A DNA stretch of 64,000 nt, taken from positions 1 to 64,000 of the forward strand of contig JAFULN010000009.1 in NCBI GenBank assembly GCA_017473335.1, written 5' to 3'. Below, piece after piece: positions 57,542-64,000 of this stretch. Both the position numbers and the translations under genes were made by a program. The DNA is from Erysipelotrichaceae bacterium. Its GTDB lineage: Bacteria > Bacillota_I > Bacilli_A > Erysipelotrichales > Erysipelotrichaceae. Each line of letters begins with the position of its first letter. Within the stretch, counting starts at the first letter, position 1. The notes under the pieces are model-generated. The model saw only the letters and a list, made by a program, of their open reading frames with translations. It had not been told where the DNA came from and searched no databases.

Positions 57542-58384
57542 ACGTGGTTGAATAATACGTGTTTTTCTTACAAAGCATCCTTTATTTCTAAAATGAGAAC
57601 TTGCACGCTCCAGCAATTCTTTATCTTTAGTAATCGCAAATACAGTTGATCCAGACCCTGACATCAGTGCACCATCAAAGCCGAAATCAATCATTTCATA
57701 TTTAATGTCACGAATCTGCGGTACAAGATCAAAAGCGGTCTGTTCCAAAGAATTTCCTAGGGCACCTATCATTTGATAATAATTATCATTTTCTAAAGCA
57801 TCACGAATTGCCTCTATATTAGGATGTCGAAGTGTGTCAAAATTTAAACTTTCAAATGCCTTCTTCGTTGAAACTCCACGATATGGCTTAGCTAGGAAGA
57901 GATAAAAATCTGAATTGAACTCAAAGAAATCCATCTTCTCGCCAATACCCGTTACCTGTGCTGGCTGTTCCATATAACAAAACGGCACATCAGCTCCTAC
58001 TTTCTTGGCCAGCTGAATCATGATTTCATCATCTGCCTCAAGATTCAACAAATCTTTAATGATATGCATTGTCGCTGCTGCATCACTGCTTCCGCCAGCT
58101 AGTCCTGCCTGTGATGGAATATGTTTTTTCAGAATGATTTCAAAATTCTCTGTGAATCCGAAATGCTCGCGCATCACATTCACTGCCTTCAACATTGTAT
58201 TCTTATCATCAGACGGAAGATAGGAAGCATTGCAGTGAAAAGACATCTCCTCACTGATATTAATTTCTGCAATATCATAGAAATCAATGGGAACCATAAT
58301 CATATTGAGCTCATGATATCCATCTTCTCTGCGACAGACAACATCCAGCCCCAGATTCACTTTAGCGTACGCTCTTCTTTTCAT
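57530..58384 (-). CDS. ispE: 4-diphosphocytidyl-2-C-methyl-D-erythritol kinase
   Basis: 284 residues. AYAKVNLGLDVV start, the GHMP ATP loop PSQAGLAGGSSDAAA, and MSGSGSTVFAI near the end. Phosphorylates CDP-ME in the MEP isoprenoid pathway. Start overlaps the rsmA end by 23 bases. Confidence 0.95.
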   Translation of the reverse strand: MKRRAYAKVNLGLDVVCRREDGYHELNMIMVPIDFYDIAEINISEEMSFHCNASYLPSDDKNTMLKAVNVMREHFGFTENFEIILKKHIPSQAGLAGGSSDAAATMHIIKDLLNLEADDEIMIQLAKKVGADVPFCYMEQPAQVTGIGEKMDFFEFNSDFYLFLAKPYRGVSTKKAFESLNFDTLRHPNIEAIRDALENDNYYQMIGALGNSLEQTAFDLVPQIRDIKYEMIDFGFDGALMSGSGSTVFAITKDKELLERASSHFRNKGCFVRKTRIIQPRKEL

Positions 58385-59228
58385 CCTGAACTCCTTTCAG
58401 ACGAATAAAGTCTTCCATTGTACAAGTCTCAGCACGAGCTGACAATTCAATCCCCGCCTCTTTCAATATGCTTTGAGCCAGTTCACTGTCCTTCAAATAT
58501 TCACGATAGTTATTATAGATTGTTTTACGTCTTTGTTTGAAACAAGCTTTGACCATTTCAAAAAATCCCTGTTCATCTTCAATATGCAATGGCTGTTCTT
58601 TGACTCTAAACTGAATCACCGCAGAATCTACATTCGGTTTTGGATTAAAGATCGTTCTAGGAATCTTCATCACTGGCACACAATCATAATATACGGACGA
58701 AATAATACTTAAAGCATTGTAATCTTTCGTTGATACTTTTGCAGTGAAGCGATCGGCAACTTCCTTCTGCATCATCACAGTAATAGCATCCAGTGGTACT
58801 TTTGCCTCAAAAATTTTAAACAGTAGTGCAGTTGTAATGTAATATGGAAGATTGGCCGCTATCACAACTTTTCCATACTTTTCTTTCAGTTCATTCACTT
58901 TCGTTTTTAAATCACAATTTAAAAAGTCTTCAAAGATAATTTCTACATTGTCATATTCTTCCAGTGAATAAGACAATACATCTTTTAAACGTTCATCAAT
59001 TTCGTAACATGTCACATGTTTCGCTCTTAGCGCAAGCTGTTCAGTAAGTGCTCCAATTCCTGGACCAATCTCAATTGCAGCCCCATCCTGACATTGTGAA
59101 CTTTCTGCAATCTTTTCTACAATACGTGGTTCAATAATAAAGTTCTGACCAAATGTTTTTTTCGCATTTAAATCAAATCGTTTCAGAATCTCATTGGTTC
59201 TGGCAACGGTCGCTATCGGTTTATTCAT
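58362..59228 (-). CDS. rsmA: 16S rRNA dimethyladenosine transferase
   Basis: 288 residues from the ATG at 59228, which has CGGAGGG in front and overlaps the rnmV stop as ATGA. KKTFGQNFI, IEIGPGIGALTEQL (SAM site) and ANLPYYITT (catalytic NxPY) are diagnostic. Dimethylates A1518 and A1519 (E. coli numbering) of 16S rRNA. Confidence 0.95.
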   Translation of the reverse strand: MNKPIATVARTNEILKRFDLNAKKTFGQNFIIEPRIVEKIAESSQCQDGAAIEIGPGIGALTEQLALRAKHVTCYEIDERLKDVLSYSLEEYDNVEIIFEDFLNCDLKTKVNELKEKYGKVVIAANLPYYITTALLFKIFEAKVPLDAITVMMQKEVADRFTAKVSTKDYNALSIISSVYYDCVPVMKIPRTIFNPKPNVDSAVIQFRVKEQPLHIEDEQGFFEMVKACFKQRRKTIYNNYREYLKDSELAQSILKEAGIELSARAETCTMEDFIRLKGVQDEKKSVR

Positions 59229-59761
59229 ACAGCCCTCCGGCAAATTTCTTCTACTTCTTCATATTGGATGTTCGCCATTAACAGTCGTTTATACAATGTT
59301 TTGGCGTTGCAGTGTCCCAGTCTGAAATGCTTTGATACTTTTTCTCTCAATGCAGCACTCTCTGGTCTTCCCGAAAGTCCAAGCTCCTGATACTGAGTTA
59401 GTGTGATGAACTTTTCATCCTGTTCATCAAAGGTGACACATTTTCGCAATGCTTCTTCAAGCACTTTTTTGCTGGCGTGTTCAACACCCACTTTCTTGGA
59501 TGTCTTTGCCATCTCTTTAGGCACAAATGCATTCTTGCATCCTCTGACTCTCTGATTGATTTGTGTGCGTATTCTTTCTCCCGGGTAATCTGGATCTGTA
59601 AAAATAATCACACCACGTTTTTTCTGCATGGATTCAATCAGATTCAAGGTAAACTCTGAAAGACATGATCCATGAGTCTCTATGGTATCACAGTCAAAAT
59701 AGCCTTTTAACACCGCAGTATCATTTTTACCTTCAACCACAATGACTTCTCTTATTTTCAT
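59225..59761 (-). CDS. rnmV: Ribonuclease M5
   Basis: 178 residues from ATG 59761 (RBS AGGGTGAGA). Toprim domain with VVEGKNDTAVL and FTDPDYPGERIR (DxD). Matures 5S rRNA; neighbour of rsmA as in Bacillus. Confidence 0.93.
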   Translation of the reverse strand: MKIREVIVVEGKNDTAVLKGYFDCDTIETHGSCLSEFTLNLIESMQKKRGVIIFTDPDYPGERIRTQINQRVRGCKNAFVPKEMAKTSKKVGVEHASKKVLEEALRKCVTFDEQDEKFITLTQYQELGLSGRPESAALREKVSKHFRLGHCNAKTLYKRLLMANIQYEEVEEICRRAV

Positions 59762-59798
59762 AAGTCTCACCCTGACGCTATTTTATCACACTTGATGT

Positions 59799-59827
59799 CA
59801 AAAGAAAATGCAGGATCAATCTCCTGC
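59799..59827 (-). terminator. Hairpin at the end of the yabE-like gene
   Basis: GCAGGA and TCCTGC around the stop codon, followed on the minus strand by ATTTTCTTTT. Confidence 0.6.
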
Positions 59828-60412
59828 ACAGCTCATCTGTCCTATCTCATTTCTCTGGTAATTCAAAAAACCGACAATCTCAACAACAGCACCACTCATT
59901 TGTTGATGAGATACCAATGAATTTTTCTCTGATCCCGCAAACAAATCAATCACATTTTCATCAATCATGCTTCCGCGATCTACAACCAGCGCATAGAATG
60001 GAACACCTTCCCTTAGACCTTCTCCTGTATATGAGTGTTCAGAAATTTGTACAACCGTGCATAATGGCAGCGCATCATCTGCAGCAATCAGATAATATCC
60101 ATCATAAGTGATTCCTTTTTTCCAAGATCCATCGCTTTGTCTTACAGAATCTGTTGTTACTTCAATCATAGAACTTGTTGAAGCAATACCATTTTGAATA
60201 GTACACCCTATACAGTCAGCTCCATAAACTGTATTTCTCTTTGTGACAAAAAAACTGCCGATATCTACTGCAGAATTCTTTTCACCATCCTGACCATCTC
60301 TCAGCCATGATACAGTGATTTCTTCTTCAGATTGTATTTCGACAGTTGTTTCTGTTTCTTTTGTGATAAACCAAGCCCCTAACAATAGAGACATGAGTAT
60401 CATCCATTTCAC
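59816..60412 (-). CDS. YabE-like secreted protein with 3D-type domain
   Basis: 198 residues from a GTG start (RBS AGAGGAG). Short N-terminal hydrophobic helix (~1-16), then an extracytoplasmic region; the C-terminal ~100 residues (YYLIAADDALPLCTVVQIS, VDRGSMIDENVIDLF) match the double-psi 3D domain with its Asp residues, as in YabE/MltA-type cell-wall enzymes. Its place between tatD and rnmV is that of Bacillus yabE. The G5 domain and most of YabE's N-terminus are absent, so it is a short form. Confidence 0.75.
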   Translation of the reverse strand: MKWMILMSLLLGAWFITKETETTVEIQSEEEITVSWLRDGQDGEKNSAVDIGSFFVTKRNTVYGADCIGCTIQNGIASTSSMIEVTTDSVRQSDGSWKKGITYDGYYLIAADDALPLCTVVQISEHSYTGEGLREGVPFYALVVDRGSMIDENVIDLFAGSEKNSLVSHQQMSGAVVEIVGFLNYQRNEIGQMSCAGD

Positions 60413-60426
60413 AAATAATTCTCCTC

Positions 60427-61197
60427 TCAGTCTTTAGAAAAGAGTCTCTGGTAATTTTTTTGTACTGCATTCATCAGTGTTTTCAAATCGATTTCACGAA
60501 GATTAGCAATTTCTTTCGCAATAAATGGAATATACATTGGCTCATTTCTCTTACCTCGATGAGGTGTTGGTGTTAAATATGGACAATCTGTCTCCACCAA
60601 CAAATAGTCCAGCGGTACTGTTTTCGCCACTTCTTTAGGAACTTTCGCATTCTTAAATGTAACCGGTCCACCCAAGGCAATCATATATCCCAGCTTCACA
60701 AATTCTTTTGCCATTTCAGCGCTTGATGAGAAACAATGAATGATGCCTTTACGCTGAACTGGATATTCCTTAAGAATGTTGTAGGTATCCATGATTGCAT
60801 CACGACTATGAACGATTACTGGCAGCTGATATTTCTGAGCCAGTTTCAGTTGTGCAATAAAGATTTCTTTCTGTTTTTCTATATTGTCTTTACGCCAGTA
60901 ATAATCCAGACCAATTTCACCAACAGCTTTCAGCTTACCACTTAGAATCAATTGTTCTAACTGAATCAAGCGTTCATTGGTCACATCATCTGCTTCTTCA
61001 GGATGATAACCTGCAGCTACATCAATAAACGGTTCTGTTTCCTGTTTCTTCAAAGCTCGTTCTGCCTCATCCAAAGTACAGCAGATGCACATCAAATGTG
61101 TCAGTCCTGCATCTTTAGCATGTTGCAGAATCACATCTGAATCATCACCATATTCACTGCAGAAGATATGTGCATGACTATCCAGAAACTCAATCAT
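60427..61197 (-). CDS. tatD: TatD-family metal-dependent hydrolase
   Basis: 256 residues from the ATG at 61197. DSHAHIF, GEIGLDYYW, IVHSRDA, HCFSS and ETDCPYLTP are the metal and family motifs. Exo-type DNase / D-aminoacyl-tRNA deacylase-like activity in relatives. It starts 7 bases after the mnmE stop. Confidence 0.92.
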   Translation of the reverse strand: MIEFLDSHAHIFCSEYGDDSDVILQHAKDAGLTHLMCICCTLDEAERALKKQETEPFIDVAAGYHPEEADDVTNERLIQLEQLILSGKLKAVGEIGLDYYWRKDNIEKQKEIFIAQLKLAQKYQLPVIVHSRDAIMDTYNILKEYPVQRKGIIHCFSSSAEMAKEFVKLGYMIALGGPVTFKNAKVPKEVAKTVPLDYLLVETDCPYLTPTPHRGKRNEPMYIPFIAKEIANLREIDLKTLMNAVQKNYQRLFSKD

Positions 61198-61204
61198 AGT
61201 GTAC

Positions 61205-62533
61205 CTACTTTCCAAGGCAGAAATTGCTGAAAATTGCATCCAGCAAATCTTCTCGTGATACTTCTCCCAAGATTTCCTTCAGTGCAATAAAGCACTCCTG
61301 AAAATCAATTGTCACAAGATCCAGTTCTGCACCCTGCCTGAGTGCACCAACCGCCTGATTCATCGCCTTCATTGCTTTGCGAATTAAGCCAATCTGACGT
61401 TCGTTGTTTAGTGTGCCTTCTTCCAGGGCAAACTGATGTTTTTCATAACGTGCATTAATCTCATCAATCAATCCACTGATATCATTCTGTGCTGCACTGA
61501 TCACAATTCCTTCCTCAAACTGAGTTTTGAGGTCTGCCTTGTTTGTCACTAAAATGCGATTCATATCCTTTGTACGTTCTAACAAAGTTTCATCTTCTTC
61601 ATCCAGTGTTCTACTTCCATCCAGCACAACAATGACAAGTTCTGCCTGATCCAATGCTTCCAGTGTTTTCTGAATTCCTATCTTCTCAACAACATCTTCT
61701 GTTTCACGTATACCTGCAGTATCCAATAGATGCAGTGTTACATTTTCTAATGGAATGATACCTTCCACAAGATCACGTGTTGTTCCTGCGATATCTGTTA
61801 CAATGGCTTTCTCCTCTTCAAGAAGTGCATTCAATAAAGAGCTCTTGCCAACATTCGGTTTCCCTGCAATAACTGTTTTTACACCCTCTTTGAGGATACG
61901 TCCACTTTCTGCCTTGCGTTCAATTTCTCTCATCTTTGACATCATCTTTTCAGCTCGAGGGAGCACAACTTCATCTGTCAGCTGTTCTACATCATCATAT
62001 TCAGGATAATCTATATTTACTTCAATGGTTGCGATTAATTCCAGCAGTTCATCGATCACTGGCTGTATCAATCCTTTCACTGAGCCTTTGACTCCACCAA
62101 TTGCCATCTTCGCAGAACGCTGAGAATCTGCATGTATCAAATCTCCAATCGCTTCTGCCTGTGTCAAATCAATGCGTCCATTCAAAAATGCTCGCTGTGT
62201 AAATTCACCCGGACGTGCTAAGCGAGCACCATGTTCAAGGCATAAAGAAAGTACACGACGAGTCACAATGCGTCCGCCATGACAATTGATTTCTACAACA
62301 TCTTCACGGGTAAAAGTCTTAGGCGCTCTAAACACACTAACCAATACTTCATCGACAGTTTCCTGGCCATCTTTAATCAGACCGTAATGAACAGTATGTG
62401 TAGGTACATTCATTAAATCTCTGTTAAAGATTTCATTCGCTATTTCAATAGCCTGTTCACCAGACATTCGCACAATGCTAATAGCCGCTTCAACAACTGC
62501 AGTTGATACTGCAGCAATTGTATCATTCAACAT
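61205..62533 (-). CDS. mnmE: tRNA modification GTPase MnmE
   Basis: 442 residues. N-terminal formyl-THF-binding domain, G domain with GKPNVGKSSLLNALL, DIAGTTRD, LDTAGIRET and TNKAD, and the C-terminal FCLGK that carries the catalytic Cys. Works with MnmG on U34 of tRNAs. mnmG is not in the window. Confidence 0.96.
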   Translation of the reverse strand: MLNDTIAAVSTAVVEAAISIVRMSGEQAIEIANEIFNRDLMNVPTHTVHYGLIKDGQETVDEVLVSVFRAPKTFTREDVVEINCHGGRIVTRRVLSLCLEHGARLARPGEFTQRAFLNGRIDLTQAEAIGDLIHADSQRSAKMAIGGVKGSVKGLIQPVIDELLELIATIEVNIDYPEYDDVEQLTDEVVLPRAEKMMSKMREIERKAESGRILKEGVKTVIAGKPNVGKSSLLNALLEEEKAIVTDIAGTTRDLVEGIIPLENVTLHLLDTAGIRETEDVVEKIGIQKTLEALDQAELVIVVLDGSRTLDEEDETLLERTKDMNRILVTNKADLKTQFEEGIVISAAQNDISGLIDEINARYEKHQFALEEGTLNNERQIGLIRKAMKAMNQAVGALRQGAELDLVTIDFQECFIALKEILGEVSREDLLDAIFSNFCLGK

Positions 62534-62840
62534 ATGAATCGCCTCACTTTCCTGTCCTATTCTATCACAAAGCGCACATGAAATATAGAGGATGTTTTAT
62601 CATACCCCTTTATTTCAACAAACTTCTACACATTTCATTAATAACTGATATTTTACATATAATAAAGACATTTTTCTATTTATAATAACGATTATCACTC
62701 TAATTAGTTTTATTAAATCTTTTTATAATCAACTTTTCATTTACAATCTTCCTTGTTTGTCATTCTCAATAATTAGATTCTTGATTTTATACTCAGAACT
62801 CTATATACTTCTAAAAGAAAAGGTTGAAAGGAGAAACACA
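62534..62840. other. 307-bp divergent gap between mnmE and the AI-2E gene
   Basis: Holds both promoters and a Fur-box-like site (62687-62699, AACGATTATCACT). An open frame runs back from the membrane-protein gene but lacks an RBS. No RNA gene seen. Confidence 0.45.
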
Positions 62841-63965
62841 ATGAAAGATTTCTCACTGAAAACATGGTTTTTACTATGTGTTTGTTTCTTTGTAACATGG
62901 CTTGCGACAACATACTGGCACAGTGCAATTGAATTATTAAAACTGATATTAAGTGCAGCATCACCTCTCATCATAGGTCTTGTCATCTCTTATATCCTTA
63001 ATCTTTTGATGAGTTTCTATGAACGAACTACGTTCTTTCAAAAGAATTTCAATGCCTCATCAAGACGTATCATCTGTCTGTGTTTGGCTATCATCAGCAT
63101 GGTAGCGATTGTTGCAGGTGTAGTTAGATTAGTCATTCCAGAACTTGTTTTATGTCTGCAGCTACTATTTGCAGAAGTTCCTTCCTTTATAGATGCTTTG
63201 CTCAAAAATGAAAACATTCGTATTTTGCTTCCAGAGACAATCACCAACGATTTGGCAGGTCTGAACTGGCAGGAAATCCTAAATAAGATTGCCCCTGTGT
63301 TAACAACTGGAATTAGTACAATAGGTACATTTGTATCCTCTATTTTCTCTTCACTTGTTACAGGATTGCTATCTCTTATCTTTGCGATTTATCTGCTTTT
63401 AGGTAAAGAAAGTCTACAGGCACAGACAGATCGTGTCCTGAAAACTTACATGAAACCTGCACATTACAATCGTCTTTTAGAAATACTGAATATCTTTAAT
63501 GACTGCTTCCATCGCTACTTTGTAGGACAGTGTGCTGAAGCTGTTATCCTAGGTATCTTGTGTGCATTGGGAATGCTGGTTCTACAGTTCCCATACGCTG
63601 TCATGATTGGTACCCTGGTTGGTTTTACAGCATTGATTCCTGTTGCTGGTGCATATATCGGTGCAGCAGTGGGTGCCATTATGATTCTGACTGTTTCACC
63701 AATTCAGGCAGTTTTCTTCCTAATTTTCATTGTTATCCTGCAGCAGCTGGAAGGTAATCTCATCTATCCTAAAGTCGTTGGAAGCTCTCTAGGTCTTCCT
63801 GCAATTTGGGTTTTGGCTGCAGTTACTGTAGGTGGAGGTGTCATGGGTATCGCAGGTATGCTGCTAGGTGTACCTACTGCCGCAGCCTTTTATCGTTTAT
63901 TAAAAGAAGATGTTTTTCAGCGTGAACAGAGTCACAAACCAAATCACATTGAAATTACAGAATAA
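62841..63965 (+). CDS. AI-2E family transporter-like membrane protein
   Basis: 374 residues from ATG 62841 (RBS AAAGGAG). Seven or eight membrane helices. The segments IGLVISYILNLLM, GTLVGFTALIPVAGAYIGA and GNLIYPKVVGSSLGLPAIWV are typical of the AI-2E (UPF0118/PerM) family. The transported molecule is not known for most members. Confidence 0.9.
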   Translation: MKDFSLKTWFLLCVCFFVTWLATTYWHSAIELLKLILSAASPLIIGLVISYILNLLMSFYERTTFFQKNFNASSRRIICLCLAIISMVAIVAGVVRLVIPELVLCLQLLFAEVPSFIDALLKNENIRILLPETITNDLAGLNWQEILNKIAPVLTTGISTIGTFVSSIFSSLVTGLLSLIFAIYLLLGKESLQAQTDRVLKTYMKPAHYNRLLEILNIFNDCFHRYFVGQCAEAVILGILCALGMLVLQFPYAVMIGTLVGFTALIPVAGAYIGAAVGAIMILTVSPIQAVFFLIFIVILQQLEGNLIYPKVVGSSLGLPAIWVLAAVTVGGGVMGIAGMLLGVPTAAAFYRLLKEDVFQREQSHKPNHIEITE

Positions 63966-63967
63966 AC

Positions 63968-64000
63968 CAGAAAGCAGAGTTATCTGCTTTTCTTATTTTT
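63968..64000 (+). terminator. Terminator of the AI-2E-family gene
   Basis: AAAGCAGA, GTTA, TCTGCTTT, then a T-rich tail to the window end. Confidence 0.8.

Noticed and set aside
57776-57790. Fur-box-like AATAATTATCATTTT
   Set aside because: Inside the ispE coding region and only partly symmetric.

Overview
The window is AT-rich DNA with strong AAGGAGG-type ribosome binding sites. It carries AddAB, PadR/HAAS, DUF1836 and DegV genes, BspA-type leucine-rich repeats, and a tatD-yabE-rnmV-rsmA-ispE-glmU-prs block that follows the Bacillus order without its sporulation genes. This points to a low-GC Firmicute, probably a gut-type Erysipelotrichia; the family is an inference from gene content.

Layout. 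1-3.1 kb: the tail of an insertion sequence, then a secreted flavinylated fumarate-reductase-like lipoprotein and its MerR regulator. 3.2-6.7 kb: a compact integrated element of exactly 3,400 bp between direct repeats at a tRNA-Leu(CAG) gene. It encodes a ribbon-helix-helix protein, a Rep protein of the CRESS type (HUH endonuclease plus SF3 helicase), a small HTH protein and a tyrosine integrase. Just upstream of rep is a perfect 9-bp stem whose loop holds TAGTATTAC, the nonanucleotide origin known from circoviruses. This is the most remarkable content of the window: an integrative, apparently capsid-less replicon built like a eukaryotic-type ssDNA virus origin/Rep module. 7-11.8 kb: a J-like/TPR protein gene split by an in-frame stop, and an HscC-type Hsp70.

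11.8-29 kb is accessory and scarred. It holds a decayed IS4-type element, a 2,938-residue cell-wall protein translationally coupled to a TetR regulator, a SIS-domain pseudogene, a truncated second IS4-type element, unidentified fragments, a pyrG (CTP synthase) gene preceded by a 34-codon ORF, and an IS1182-type relic. Three IS ends lie in or against palindromic terminators of host genes.

29-54.7 kb is ordinary chromosome: Nudix hydrolase, DUF1810, four HAD phosphatases, rhamnose mutarotase, PHP phosphatase, pyridoxal kinase-like protein, nagA, tandem proC paralogues, a frameshifted lysoplasmalogenase, M24 and M20 peptidases, tRNA-Ser, PadR/HAAS, GNAT, addB-addA, DegV and an alanine/sodium symporter. 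55-62.5 kb is a minus-strand housekeeping run (mnmE, tatD, yabE-like, rnmV, rsmA, ispE, glmU, prs) for tRNA modification, rRNA maturation, isoprenoid and cell-wall precursors and PRPP. The window closes with an AI-2E-family membrane protein. Several genes carry single nonsense or frameshift lesions, so either recent decay or sequence error should be kept in mind.
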